In this document: piece after piece, positions 45,553 to 56,100 of the stretch
How the letters are laid out: each line of letters begins with the position of its first letter
How positions within the stretch are numbered: position 1 is the stretch's first letter
Source of the DNA: Methylophaga sp. 41_12_T18
GTDB lineage: Bacteria > Pseudomonadota > Gammaproteobacteria > Nitrosococcales > Methylophagaceae
Reading direction: 5' to 3'
Assembly: GCA_002163115.1 (NCBI GenBank)
Contig: MAAI01000005.1
Coordinates: 35,720 to 99,719 of the forward strand
Length of the DNA stretch: 64,000 nt
Translations under genes and position numbers: made by a program
The notes under the pieces: model-generated
The model's database searches: none
What the model was told of the DNA's origin: nothing
What the model saw: only the letters and a program-made list of their open reading frames with translations

Positions 45553-46944
45553 TTATTGTTCTTTTAATTTACGCGTAAGCGTATTTCGGCCCCAACCCAA
45601 CAGTTTTGCTGCCTCTTGGCGCTTACCCGCAGTTTTTTCTAATGCCACTTCCATCAGTAATTGTTCCACTTGCGGAATAATATCTGCTAATGCGCCTTCT
45701 TGGCCTGACAATACTTTTGTTGCTGCCCACTGTCTAAAGAGCTGCTTCCAATCATTTTGGTTGGCAGACTCGTCATTTCCATTGGCTAACTCGGCTGGTA
45801 GATCATCGATCTGTACAATCTGACCTGGTGCCATCACCATCAACCACCGACAGGTATTTTCTAATTGTCTGACATTACCTGGCCACGGCAGCTGCATTAA
45901 ATAATTCTCAACCTCACTAGCCATTGCTTTTGTGGCCATTTCTAACTCTCTTGCCGCTAGATTCAAGAAATAGTTGGCCAGGGCTGGTACATCTTCACGA
46001 CGTTCTCGTAAAGCCGGTATCTGGATCCGTATAACATTTAACCGATGAAAGAGATCTTCCCTAAACTCACTTCTTTCTACTCTTTGTTCTAGATTTTGAT
46101 GTGTGGCAGCAATAATCCTTACATCTACACGGACTCCATTATGGCCGCCAACCCTGAAAAATTCACCATCAGATAACACTCGTAACAATCTAGTTTGCAG
46201 TTCTAATGGCATATCGCCAATTTCATCTAAGAATAATGTACCGCCATCTGCTTGCTCGAAACGTCCCTTCCGTTGTGCATGAGCACCAGTAAATGCACCT
46301 TTTTCATGGCCAAATAATTCTGACTCCATTAATTCTTTAGGTATCGCAGCCATATTAAGGGCTATAAAAGGTGCATTTTTCCTTGGGCTATGTTTATGTA
46401 ACGCATGGGCAACTAACTCTTTACCGGTGCCCGATTCACCATTGATCAAAACCGTTATATTGGAGCGAGCTAATCGGCCAATAGCTCTGAAAACTTCCTG
46501 CATAGCTGGAGCTTCACCAATAATTTCAGAACCTAAGTTAATATCATCATCAGCTAACTCCTGATGTTGTTCGTTGCTATGAGTAATGGCACGCTGAACT
46601 AACTCAACAGCTTCATCAACATCGAACGGTTTAGGTAAATATTCAAATGCGCCGCCTTCATAGACTGATACAGCACTATCAAGATCAGAATATGCAGTCA
46701 TAATAATAACTGGCAACTGTGGGTAATGTTCTTTCACTTCAGCTAGCATTTGCAAACCATCAATACCTGGCATTCTGATATCACTCACTAATACATCAGG
46801 AATAGTTTGTTTTAATTCCTCTAATACTAAGTCAGCACTTTCAAATGCTCGCACTGTGATATCAACAGCCTCGATCGCTTTTTGCAGTACCCATCTAATT
46901 GATCGATCATCATCGACTATCCACACTACAGGTTTAACTAACAC
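45553..46944 (-). CDS. ntrC: Nitrogen regulation response regulator NtrC
   Basis: Sigma-54 activator of 463 residues. The receiver has WIVDDDRSIRWVL, phospho-Asp in VLVSDIRMPGIDG and Lys in FEYLPKPF. The AAA+ domain has GESGTGKELVA, the sigma-54-contacting GAFTGA loop (HEKGAFTGAHAQRKG) and LFLDEIGDMP. The C-terminal Fis-type helix-turn-helix is RQEAAKLLGWGRNTLTRKL. It starts at GTG 46944 behind GGAGATAG, overlapping ntrB by eleven bases. It should activate glnA through the sites near 50370-50400. Confidence 0.97.
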   Translation of the reverse strand: MLVKPVVWIVDDDRSIRWVLQKAIEAVDITVRAFESADLVLEELKQTIPDVLVSDIRMPGIDGLQMLAEVKEHYPQLPVIIMTAYSDLDSAVSVYEGGAFEYLPKPFDVDEAVELVQRAITHSNEQHQELADDDINLGSEIIGEAPAMQEVFRAIGRLARSNITVLINGESGTGKELVAHALHKHSPRKNAPFIALNMAAIPKELMESELFGHEKGAFTGAHAQRKGRFEQADGGTLFLDEIGDMPLELQTRLLRVLSDGEFFRVGGHNGVRVDVRIIAATHQNLEQRVERSEFREDLFHRLNVIRIQIPALRERREDVPALANYFLNLAARELEMATKAMASEVENYLMQLPWPGNVRQLENTCRWLMVMAPGQIVQIDDLPAELANGNDESANQNDWKQLFRQWAATKVLSGQEGALADIIPQVEQLLMEVALEKTAGKRQEAAKLLGWGRNTLTRKLKEQ

Positions 46945-47986
46945 TATCTATCTCCAATGGGAAAATGATTGAAAAAATTGTCTGCCCTGGCTGACTACTG
47001 CATGACACAGTACCAGCATTACGCTGCACTAAATTTTGAACTAAATATAAGCCTAGCCCTGTACCTTCAGCACGGCCCGTTACCATTGGATAAAACAAAC
47101 TGTCTTGTAAGGAATCTGGTACACCTGCACCATTATCTTCAATTTCAATTAATACACCTAAGCGATGATGTTGTTTTTCAATGGTAATATTTCGTTGAAT
47201 TCTAGTTCTGAGAATAACTTGGCCAACACCGTTGAGTGCTTGCACAGCATTACGAATAATATTCAACATAATTTGGATCAGTTGATCAAAGTCAGCATAA
47301 ATTTCAGGAATACTGGGATCGTAATCTGCTTTTATTTTGAGTCTATCATCCACTTCGATATCAACTAATTGTCGTACATGTTGCAGCACCTCATGAATAT
47401 TTAGACTCTGCTTTTCTGGTTGTTGATAAGGCCCTAGCATTCTGGTCATTAAGTTTTGCAACCGATCTGCTTCACTAATGATGATCTTGGTATATTCTTT
47501 TAGCTCATCTGAATTTAATTGGCGCTCTAGCAGTTGAGCTGCACCTCTTAAGCCACCGAGCGGATTTTTAATTTCATGTGCGAGGCCTCGTAAAACTTGT
47601 TGTTGAGTATGGAAGTTTTCACCGCGGCTTATATTCTGTTGAAAATCTAATTGTGTTAACTCTAATAGTAAATACGCTTGTTCATTACTATCGATTATAT
47701 TAATTGCACAATCGACTACAATTTCCCCCACACTTGGAATATAGAGTTTCATTTCATGTTCAACTAAACCTTGAGCAGTTTGTTTAACTCTATTTAGACT
47801 GGTGATTAGTTCACTTTCACCAGGCAATAATGTCTGAAATGGAATGTCTTTAGCCTGACGTTGGCTCATGGCAAATAAGATTTCTGCCGAGGCATTGAGA
47901 GATACGACACGTAGAGCATTATCTACAACAACGAGTGCTGTACTGAGATTTTCTATTATGTCTTGGCACGACAGCGGTTTTGTCAT
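46934..47986 (-). CDS. ntrB: Nitrogen regulation sensor kinase NtrB
   Basis: Cytosolic histidine kinase/phosphatase of 350 residues. A PAS domain (ALVVVDNALRVVSLNASAEI) is followed by the H-box GLAHEIKNPLGGLRGAAQLL, the N-box IMLNIIRNAVQAL and the G-box GRAEGTGLGLYLVQNLV. The ATG at 47986 is used because upstream codons add an unrelated hydrophobic stretch. It is controlled by PII proteins in other bacteria. An NtrC box lies about 190 bases upstream. Confidence 0.95.
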   Translation of the reverse strand: MTKPLSCQDIIENLSTALVVVDNALRVVSLNASAEILFAMSQRQAKDIPFQTLLPGESELITSLNRVKQTAQGLVEHEMKLYIPSVGEIVVDCAINIIDSNEQAYLLLELTQLDFQQNISRGENFHTQQQVLRGLAHEIKNPLGGLRGAAQLLERQLNSDELKEYTKIIISEADRLQNLMTRMLGPYQQPEKQSLNIHEVLQHVRQLVDIEVDDRLKIKADYDPSIPEIYADFDQLIQIMLNIIRNAVQALNGVGQVILRTRIQRNITIEKQHHRLGVLIEIEDNGAGVPDSLQDSLFYPMVTGRAEGTGLGLYLVQNLVQRNAGTVSCSSQPGQTIFSIIFPLEIDSVS

Positions 47987-48167
47987 TATGTAGGTAAAGA
48001 AATCGATATTAAAGATTAGTACAGAGCAAGTAATGCTCCAGATATAGCTTTTCAATGAAAATAATTAATAAACCATTGAAAACATAGGACTATTACCTTC
48101 ATCTTCGCTATTAAGTTATTTTTTTAATAAAACAATTAGCATTACTATAGTGTAAACAGCATCGGCA

Positions 48168-48184
48168 TGCACCATTAAAGTGCA
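48168..48184. promoter_or_regulatory. NtrC box ahead of ntrBC
   Basis: TGCACCATTAAAGTGCA has the NtrC architecture TGCACCA-N3-TGGTGCA with two mismatches. It lies in the 217-base gap between the DUF4124 gene and ntrB, close to a -10-like TATAGT, as the NtrC site at glnLp in E. coli represses ntrBC. Confidence 0.65.
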
Positions 48185-48203
48185 TTTCGGCAATAAACTA
48201 GAT

Positions 48204-48725
48204 TTAGGGTGCGACCGAATGGCGCTGCAGGTGGAAGGAAACTGGAGTGCTTGTTTTAAGTAGATTTCCTGACTTATCGACAACTGCCACTTGTAGCGTG
48301 TGCGTGCCACGATCGATATCCGTCAAGGTGAAATTTTGTGATGAACTAGGCTGACCTAAAATCCGCCCATCTAACTTAAGTATGATTTGGTCATTCCTAT
48401 CAGCACTGAGTGTAGGTTCGACTTTAGCATTGATGTTGACGATGCCGGCATTACTTCTAACGGCCTCATCATCTTGTGGAGACATAATTTCGACTTGATA
48501 ATTTGGTACTACAAACGTATTGCTATTTTCTTCATCACTATCACTACTGTTAGTCAGCGAACGTGATACAGGTGTATATGATGATAAGGATTCAATGATG
48601 ACTTCTTCTGCACCTAATTGATTACGGTCAGAAAATACCACTCGATTATTTTCATCAAACCAACGATATACTTCAGCCTGCGCTGACATTACCGTAAAGA
48701 ACAATAAGATATATCCGTATTTCAT
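48204..48725 (-). CDS. DUF4124-containing exported protein
   Basis: Exported protein of 173 residues, with a signal peptide ending SAQA. The DUF4124 motif follows at once: EVYRWFDENNRVVFSDRNQ. The C-terminal half is a beta-rich Ig-like segment (IMSPQDDEAVRSNAG, then LTDIDRGTHTLQVAVVDKSG). Proteins of this kind are found between glnA and ntrB in many Gammaproteobacteria. Their function is not known and nothing here reveals it. Confidence 0.88.
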   Translation of the reverse strand: MKYGYILLFFTVMSAQAEVYRWFDENNRVVFSDRNQLGAEEVIIESLSSYTPVSRSLTNSSDSDEENSNTFVVPNYQVEIMSPQDDEAVRSNAGIVNINAKVEPTLSADRNDQIILKLDGRILGQPSSSQNFTLTDIDRGTHTLQVAVVDKSGNLLKTSTPVSFHLQRHSVAP

Positions 48726-48772
48726 CAGTTAAGAATAGGTCAATAAAACATAATCTGCAACTAGTAGATACA

Positions 48773-48799
48773 AAAACGCCTCCGAAAAGGAGGCGTTTT
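48773..48799 (-). terminator. Intrinsic terminator after glnA
   Basis: AAAACGCCTCC (48773-48783) pairs with GGAGGCGTTTT (48789-48799) over 11 bp across a GAAAA loop, 26 bases downstream of the glnA stop. Confidence 0.88.
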
Positions 48800-48824
48800 C
48801 ATTTTACTTAATTCGAAAAACGAA

Positions 48825-50234
48825 TTATACGCTGTAGTATAAATCAAACTCAGCTGGGTGAGTTTCCATACGTAAACGTGTTACTTCTTCCATTTTTAAT
48901 TCAATGTAAGCATCAATCATGTCATCAGTAAATACACCGCCATCTGTTAAGAAAGCGCGATCTTTATCTAATGCTTCTAAAGCTTGATCGAATGAGTAGC
49001 AAACTTGTGGAATTTTAGCTTCTTCTTCAGCTGGTAAGTCATACAAGTCTTTATCCATCGCGTCACCAGGATGAATCTTGTTTTTAATACCATCAAGACC
49101 AGCCATCAATAATGCTGCGAATGCTAAGTATGGGTTAGCAGTTGAATCACCAAAACGAACTTCAACACGGCGACCTTTTGGATTATTAACAAAAGGAATA
49201 CGAATTGATGCACTACGGTTACGTGCAGAATATGCCAACATAATTGGCGCTTCAAAACCAGGAACTAAACGTTTGTAGCTATTTGTTGATGCGTTTGTGA
49301 AAGCATTTAATGCTTGAGCATGCTTAATAACACCACCGATGTAATACAACGCAGTTTCAGATAAACCACCATACTTATTACCAGAGAATAAGTTTTCACC
49401 ATCTTTAAATAAAGACATGTGAACGTGCATACCGTTACCGTTATCACCCACTAAAGGCTTAGGCATAAATGTCGCTGTTTTACCGTAAGCGTGAGCAACA
49501 TTATGTACAACGTATTTAAGGCCTTGAACTTCGTCCGCTTTTTTCACTAGCGTATTAAACTTAGTACCAATTTCACATTGGCCTGCTGTTGCTACTTCGT
49601 GATGATGTACTTCAGTAACTTGACCAATTTCTTCTAAAGTTAAGCACATTGCGCTACGGATATCTTGTAGTGAATCTACTGGAGGTACTGGAAAGTAACC
49701 ACCCTTAACGCCAGGTCTGTGACCTTTGTTGCCATCAGCATATACTTTTTCGGTGTTCCAAGAAGACTCATCAGAATCTATTTTAAAGAACGAACCTGAC
49801 ATATCACTACCCCAACGAACATCGTCAAGGATAAAGAATTCATTTTCAGGACCAAAGTAAGCTGCATCAGCCATACCCGATGCTTGCATATGTGCTTCTG
49901 CACGATGTGCAACACTACGAGGATCACGTTCGTAACCTTGCATAGTTGCAGGTTCGATAACATCACAAGTAATGATTAATGTAGTGTCATCCATGAAAGG
50001 GTCTAAGAAAACTGTATCTGGATCAGGCATTAAAATCATGTCTGATTCATTGATACCTTTCCAACCAGCTACTGATGAACCATCAAACATATTACCTTCT
50101 GTAAAGGTATCTTCATCGATAGTATGAGCTGGGAAAGAAACGTGCTGCTCTTTACCGCGCGTATCAGTAAAACGGAAGTCAACAAATTGAACTTCCTCAT
50201 CTTTGATCATTTGAAGCACATTTTCGACTGACAT
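48825..50234 (-). CDS. glnA: Glutamine synthetase, type I
   Basis: Ammonia-assimilating enzyme of 469 residues forming dodecamers. Active-site motifs are [39 protein letters not shown] and [17 protein letters not shown]. The adenylylation site is the Tyr in DLYDLPAEE, so GlnE control is likely. The ATG at 50234 has GGAG six bases upstream, better than the TTG at 50246. Expression is from a sigma-54 promoter with two NtrC sites. Confidence 0.98.
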   Translation of the reverse strand: MSVENVLQMIKDEEVQFVDFRFTDTRGKEQHVSFPAHTIDEDTFTEGNMFDGSSVAGWKGINESDMILMPDPDTVFLDPFMDDTTLIITCDVIEPATMQGYERDPRSVAHRAEAHMQASGMADAAYFGPENEFFILDDVRWGSDMSGSFFKIDSDESSWNTEKVYADGNKGHRPGVKGGYFPVPPVDSLQDIRSAMCLTLEEIGQVTEVHHHEVATAGQCEIGTKFNTLVKKADEVQGLKYVVHNVAHAYGKTATFMPKPLVGDNGNGMHVHMSLFKDGENLFSGNKYGGLSETALYYIGGVIKHAQALNAFTNASTNSYKRLVPGFEAPIMLAYSARNRSASIRIPFVNNPKGRRVEVRFGDSTANPYLAFAALLMAGLDGIKNKIHPGDAMDKDLYDLPAEEEAKIPQVCYSFDQALEALDKDRAFLTDGGVFTDDMIDAYIELKMEEVTRLRMETHPAEFDLYYSV

Positions 50235-50293
50235 TGAATTCTCCAATTAAAAAATACTGCACTATAAGGTGCAAAAAAATATATATGCTGTAC

Positions 50294-50310
50294 AGCACAA
50301 ATCAAGCCAA
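50294..50310 (-). promoter_or_regulatory. Sigma-54 promoter of glnA
   Basis: On the minus strand TTGGCTTGATTTGTGCT carries the essential GG and GC separated by exactly ten bases and matches most of the -24/-12 consensus. Transcription would start near 50283, about 50 bases before the ATG. Confidence 0.85.
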
Positions 50311-50361
50311 TTTTTAGTTCATTAAAAATCAACTATTTATCTATCAAGCGCAACAATAATA

Positions 50362-50378
50362 CGCACCACCACAACGCA
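50362..50378. promoter_or_regulatory. NtrC site 2 of glnA
   Basis: Minus strand TGCGTTGTGGTGGTGCG, a partial TGCACCA-N3-TGGTGCA dyad with a good right half. Its centre is 31 bp from site 1, three helical turns, close to the E. coli spacing. Confidence 0.65.
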
Positions 50379-50392
50379 AAACAAGCTAATTT

Positions 50393-50409
50393 TGCACCAA
50401 AATGTATCA
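50393..50409. promoter_or_regulatory. NtrC site 1 of glnA
   Basis: Minus strand TGATACATTTTGGTGCA, five of seven plus seven of seven matches to the NtrC half-sites. It lies about 118 bases upstream of the predicted start of transcription, immediately after the tusA stop codon. Confidence 0.75.
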
Positions 50410-50410
50410 G

Positions 50411-50638
50411 TTATTTACCGACTTGAACCGTTATTATTATTTCATCATCATTCTCTTGATGAGAAACAATTAAATGACCGTTTATGCGTGCCCATGCTGG
50501 GATATCACTTAAAGCACCGGGGTCAGTGCAAGTGACATGTAAGATATCACCTGCCACTAATTCATTAATTTTATTTTGGGTTTTGATGACCGGCATCGGG
50601 CATAACATTCGTTTTGCGTCTAAATGATGTTCACTCAT
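50411..50638 (-). CDS. tusA: TusA-family sulfur carrier protein
   Basis: Small persulfide carrier of 75 residues with the invariant motif CPMPVIKTQNKI, where the Cys bears the sulfur. A second conserved segment is VTCTDPGALSDIPAWARINGH. The ATG at 50638 lies inside the last codons of the upstream PP-loop gene, with GAAGAG eight bases before it, so the pair is coupled. The natural reading is that TusA hands sulfur to that neighbour, an inference from position. Confidence 0.92.
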   Translation of the reverse strand: MSEHHLDAKRMLCPMPVIKTQNKINELVAGDILHVTCTDPGALSDIPAWARINGHLIVSHQENDDEIIITVQVGK

Positions 50639-51687
50639 ACATGCCACTCTTCGAGCACATCTGTAGTCGATAGTGGTTTAATTTGGCGAAGCTGTTTATC
50701 TTCATTAGGAATGGAAACTTCAACATCGACTTGCTCAGCGTCGCGGCCTTGACCATACCGTGCTACTACACCCGCTGCCAAATCAAAATCTTCAGCAGAA
50801 ATATCGCCATCAATTAACGCCAAGGGGCCATTATGACTGGTTACTTGCATCGTAATAAATTGTTTACGATAGCCTTCTAAAAACTTACTCTCACCGGCAT
50901 CACGAGCGATAATTAACTTAAATTCAGGTTTAGGTCTTACATGACGACCCACCTTAAGTAGCATAATGTCGTCCATTTCATATTCGCGACTACCACGCCC
51001 TTTCCATAAATCAACTAACTTATCAGAATAGTTTTTATCGGTCAGGAAGCAACAACCACCAGCTGGCGAAGCGTAATCAGTAAAACCAAATTGTTTAGCT
51101 AATGCCATTTGTGGTTTACGATTACGACCACTGAAGCCATATAGTTTTTCACGATCAACCCAACCTTCAAGTTCCGGTTTGGTTGCTGGTAAGTTTTTTG
51201 CACATAAAGGCCGTAATAAAATGTCATCGGCACCCGATTCTCTAGCCACTATTGGCATTGTTTCTTTGCGTTGTGACATCGGCCGTTGGCCAATTACTTC
51301 ACCGGTAATAATAAAGTCAAAACCACTTTCATGATTTTCTTTAACCCACTCAACCGCTTTATTAACCATGAAGATTTTACAATCTAAACATGGGTTCATA
51401 TTGGCACCATAGCCATGTTTTGGATTAAGTAATACCTCTTTGTAATCTTGGATTACATCGACAATATGAAGTTTAATACCTAATTGCTCTGCCGACCACA
51501 ATGCATTATTTCGTTTTTGCTTATCTTTATCATGATTTCGAATTGCATGAGTATGTCCTTCGACACAAAAACCGGTGTAAAAGTTAATACCTTCTACTTC
51601 TATACCTTGCTCTTGTAATACTCGTACCGCTAATAATGAATCTAATCCGCCTGAAATTAGTGCTACGGCCTTATGTTTTTTTGCCAT
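50635..51687 (-). CDS. PP-loop ATP pyrophosphatase, MnmA/ThiI-like, substrate unknown
   Basis: Protein of 350 residues with an N-terminal adenylating PP-loop ALISGGLDSLLAVRVL. A CLDCKIFM pair of cysteines (about 100-103) and a third conserved segment with GEVIGQRPMSQRKETM follow. It also has AGGCCFLTDKNYS, with adjacent cysteines, and a C-terminal domain of about 120 residues. It lacks the long THUMP domain of ThiI and does not match MnmA in length or order. Similar genes are often named tRNA thiouridylases without proof. Overlap with tusA supports a thiolation reaction, perhaps of tRNA. Confidence 0.75.
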   Translation of the reverse strand: MAKKHKAVALISGGLDSLLAVRVLQEQGIEVEGINFYTGFCVEGHTHAIRNHDKDKQKRNNALWSAEQLGIKLHIVDVIQDYKEVLLNPKHGYGANMNPCLDCKIFMVNKAVEWVKENHESGFDFIITGEVIGQRPMSQRKETMPIVARESGADDILLRPLCAKNLPATKPELEGWVDREKLYGFSGRNRKPQMALAKQFGFTDYASPAGGCCFLTDKNYSDKLVDLWKGRGSREYEMDDIMLLKVGRHVRPKPEFKLIIARDAGESKFLEGYRKQFITMQVTSHNGPLALIDGDISAEDFDLAAGVVARYGQGRDAEQVDVEVSIPNEDKQLRQIKPLSTTDVLEEWHV

Positions 51688-51689
51688 TG

Positions 51690-53132
51690 TTACGCTGTTC
51701 CACCTACTGTTAAACCATCTATTTTTAATGTTGGTTGGCCCACACCTACTGGCACGCTTTGTCCTTCCTTACCACAATTACCGACACCGGTATCCAATTC
51801 TAAATCATTGGCCACCATACTTATTCTACCCATCGCTTCAGGCCCATTGCCAATCAAAGTGGCGCCTTTTACTGGGTAAGAAATTTTACCGTTTTCTATC
51901 ATATAAACTTCGCTAGTCGAAAATACAAACTTGCCCGAAGTTATATCTACCTGACCACCGCCAAAGTTAACGGCGTATAAGCCTTTATCAACAGATGCAA
52001 TGATTTCTTCAGCCTCACTCTCGCCAGGCAACATATAGGTATTGGTCATTCTTGGCATTGGCAGGTGAGCATAAGATTCTCTTCGGCCATTACCTGTACT
52101 ACGGCTGCCCATCAATCGCGCGTTATGCTTATCTTGCATATAGGAAGTTAACTTACCTTTTTCTATCAAGGTAGTACACTCGGTGGCAACACCTTCATCA
52201 TCAACAGAAAGTGAACCTCGGCGATGTTGTAGAGTGCCATCATCAACCACGGTACATAACGGGGAAGCAACCATTTCTCCCATCCGGCCGGAAAAAGCTG
52301 AACTGCCTCGTCTATTAAAATCACCTTCTAAGCCATGCCCTACTGCTTCATGTAATAAAACACCTGGCCAACCAGAAGCTAAAACAACAGGCATCGTACC
52401 TGCTGGTGCATCACGCGCATCTAAATTAACTAAAGCTTGTCTAACGGCTTCTTTGGCATAATCATTAGCTAAATCATTATCTTGAAAATAACGATAATCC
52501 AACCGTCGACCGCCGCCTGCACTACCACGTTCACGCCGCCCATTTGACTCAACAATCACACTAACATTCATCCGCACTAAAGGACGAATATCAGCAGCAA
52601 AAGTGCCATCGCTCGCCGCTATTAAGACCGTATCTATGCCACCCGCTAAACTGACATTAACTTGCGTCACTCTCGGATCTGCATCACGAGCCGTTTTATC
52701 TGCTTGTTTTAATAAAGCCAGTTTTTGCTCAACCGACAATACTGCCAGTGGATCATCATTTGCATAAAAGTTTGGGGCTTGCGTGCGATGCCAAGCTTGA
52801 ACACTTTTTTGTTCACCTTGACGGGAAATGGAGCGAGCGGCTTTGGCAGCATCCAGCAATGCCGGTAAAATCAAATCATCTGAATAAGCAAAACCGGTTT
52901 TTTCACCACTACAAGCACGTACGCCAACGCCTTGTTCAATATGGTAGCCACCGTCTTTAATGATACCGTCTTCTAACAGCCAATTTTCATTGCGTGATTG
53001 TTGGAAATACAGATCAGCATAGTCAACACCCCCAGTTAAGGTCAGTGATAATGCTTGTTCCAAATCATGCTCTGTCAGGCCAGCGGGCACTAAGAGTTGT
53101 TGATTTACTTGTTCGAATACTGAAAAGGTCAT
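51690..53132 (-). CDS. tldD: Metalloprotease TldD
   Basis: Cytosolic zinc peptidase of 480 residues that works with PmbA/TldE on unfolded peptides and antitoxins or microcin precursors in E. coli. The zinc site is [13 protein letters not shown] (HExxxH). [30 protein letters not shown] and the C-terminal [17 protein letters not shown] are family-specific. No pmbA is present in the window. It lies 44 bases after yhdP. Confidence 0.96.
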   Translation of the reverse strand: MTFSVFEQVNQQLLVPAGLTEHDLEQALSLTLTGGVDYADLYFQQSRNENWLLEDGIIKDGGYHIEQGVGVRACSGEKTGFAYSDDLILPALLDAAKAARSISRQGEQKSVQAWHRTQAPNFYANDDPLAVLSVEQKLALLKQADKTARDADPRVTQVNVSLAGGIDTVLIAASDGTFAADIRPLVRMNVSVIVESNGRRERGSAGGGRRLDYRYFQDNDLANDYAKEAVRQALVNLDARDAPAGTMPVVLASGWPGVLLHEAVGHGLEGDFNRRGSSAFSGRMGEMVASPLCTVVDDGTLQHRRGSLSVDDEGVATECTTLIEKGKLTSYMQDKHNARLMGSRSTGNGRRESYAHLPMPRMTNTYMLPGESEAEEIIASVDKGLYAVNFGGGQVDITSGKFVFSTSEVYMIENGKISYPVKGATLIGNGPEAMGRISMVANDLELDTGVGNCGKEGQSVPVGVGQPTLKIDGLTVGGTA

Positions 53133-53176
53133 TGCAAGACTAAATTATTTACTATAAAACAGAATGATACCAGATT

Positions 53177-56100
53177 CTAATTAGTTGACGCGTTAAAGGT
53201 GTTAAGTTCAGGTTCGTGCCATGGGCCGCTAAGCCTGTAGCTATAGCTGATTAAGTTCACAATTTGTTTATCAAATAATTCACCAGCTAGCTTATCAAAA
53301 ATAAGAATTGCGGTACCCACTCCTAAACCTATAGGCCCTCCAGCCACTGCACCAGCGACAGGCAATGTAGAAGATACATTGGGGATGATTTTAATTTTTT
53401 GATCGTAGGTTTTATTGACTAAATTGACATCACCAGTCACTTTAATAGTGGCCGGTTGGCCTTTCATAATTAAATCATCGGTATATGCAATGCCATTCTG
53501 AAGGGAAAAATTACCGCTAATATCATCAAAGCTAAAGCCTTTACCAAATAAATCGGTAAAATCTAAAGCTAACCGTCTAGGAATGGTAGCGACACTTAAT
53601 AAACCAAATATGCGTCCTGCAGCGCCAGGCTCAATATCTAATAATCGTCCCTTGCCCATATCAATATGGAATTGACCGGTACTGTCAGCTAAACTAAATC
53701 CCAATGGACTGTCTTGCCAAGTTAATTCCAAGTCAATATCAATATTGTCAGCGTCTAAAACTTGCTGGTAGCCTAAATCAGCAAACAACCCTTGTACATC
53801 TTCACTCGATGCACTCAACTGAAAATTACTCACTGAGCCTGTCGGCAATAATTGCCACTGCCCCTTTATACTGGCATTAATTGTTGTCGATTTTAATAAT
53901 GCTGCATTTATCACCCAACTAGTTTCATGGCGACTGGCTTGCAGATTGAGCTCACCAAACTTCATCTCGTCAATTTGCAAATGATTAGTATGGAAGTTAA
54001 TACTCGGCCACAATGAAGTAACCCTATCTGTCACCTGCTCATCCTCAATGACTGCATCGCCAGTATTTTGTTTTGGCAATGTTAGGTTTAAATAATCAAA
54101 GTCCATTGTCAGTGGTGTTTCACTAGCAAAATTCAGTGGCAAAATAATATTGCCTTTAATTTGATCTGAATACAGGCTAATACGCCAGTCTTGTGCTGCA
54201 CGTTCGGCGGTAAATGCCAACTTTGTAATGTGTTGTTGGTAAGCATCTAGTTGGCCAATATTCATTGAAATAATATCAATCTTGTCTATCAAAGACTGAT
54301 TATTTGACTCTGGCTGTACACTTTGCCAGGCCAACCAATCAGCTATAGATAATCGGTCTAATTGGCCTTTGATCGCCAAGCCTGATTTCGGTAATACAGC
54401 TTTGCCTTGACCAAATCGTAATTCACCACGCCATTGCCCATCACTGGTTGGCATCATGATAGCGTTTAACTGATTACCATACACCGCAGCATATGCCAGC
54501 TCGTTATCATAATGTTCAACGGATAAGTTTAACGGTAGCGCTTGTTCAGTATTTTTCCCTAGTGGCGCAGGCAAGTTAATCATGATCCCCTTCAGATCAG
54601 ACTCTAGTGATGCATCTAGTTCAAAGTCACCCAACTGTTTTTCATAAACTTTTAACAAAGCTTTATAAGCTGTATTTCCCGATATGAAATCTGGGACAAC
54701 TTGTCCTGATAGGGTGGCAATATTATCTGTAGTAACATTGCCTTTAATCGTGATCAGCGTCTCTGTTGACAACGGTTCAACATCAACAGTTACTTGCTGG
54801 TCTAGCAACAGCGCTTTTATATCTGTGGCTGATACGCCATCATTATTAAACTCTAGTTTACCTTCAACTTGAGTAAATGCCGCATTGGCAAAGTCGGGAT
54901 AGCTAAATTCACTGTTCTCAAAACTAACAAAGCCACTTGTCTCAGTATTATCAACATCTGCTAGAGGTACCATAAGCTGTAATTGAATATCACTAGTTCC
55001 TTGTGCAGACACACTTTCAACAGCATTACCAAATCGTTGCTGCAATGGACTTTGTTGTAAAAAATCCAATGCTTGTTGAGTTGTACCGGTGAGTGAGCCA
55101 TCAACGGTTAATATTGGTTTACCTTTAAGGTATTTATCAATATTAGTCTGAACCTTAACAAAATTAAATCCTGAAATAGTCCCTTGTTCACTATAAATTT
55201 TCAGCAAATTATTGTGGCCATTAACACTACCAGTGACATCAATGATATCTGGCCAACCCGGCCCGTAATGTAACTGCAAACCTTCAACATTAAGCACCAT
55301 ATCAAACTGACCTTGGTCAGGTTCAGCCTCAAAAGGAAAGGCGGCAAGATTACCTGTTAAGCTAATATCACCATCAACGATAGTGCCGGCCACAAAGGCG
55401 CTATCTGACCATTCTTTAAAATCAACATCTAACAAACTTTGCGGCACATACTGTTGCCAGCGACTGATATCTACTTGTTCAACTTTAATATTTAAATCTG
55501 ACTGGGTAATACCTTGGTTGTGTTCAAATTGGCCATCGAGTTGGATAGTAAAATCATCATTCCATAGCTGAAATTCAGTTATCAATAACTGCCAATTGAG
55601 ATCTTGTTGCCAACGAAGCTGCCCTGAAACAGAGTCAAAAAACACAGCATCTTCCAATAGATTTTCAGCATATAGACTCAATTGATGGCTATCTACATCA
55701 ACTATGGCAGTACCGTTATTCCAATCTACTATCGCCGTTAATCCTGTAATGCCTGGTATATCCTGCCAGGGTAGTACAGCAAAATCTTGTAAGCTCATCG
55801 CCAAACTATTAATGCCAGACTGTGGTGTATATTCAAGGTGTAATGCAGTCACATCACCTGCTGGCCTTTGATGGCGCAAGTCATCAGGCAATGCATCTGA
55901 TAACAAAGCAATGGCACTCAAATCACTTAACCGTAAATAATCCACATCAGCAACCACACCACCTGCTGAATCCACTTCTACAGTAAAATTTGTCTTAGGC
56001 CATCGTTGATTATTCATATCTATCAACACATCACGGCCTGAAAATTGCCAACCCTGGTCGCTATTTTCCCATGAAAAAACACCATCTAAACTAGAAAGTA

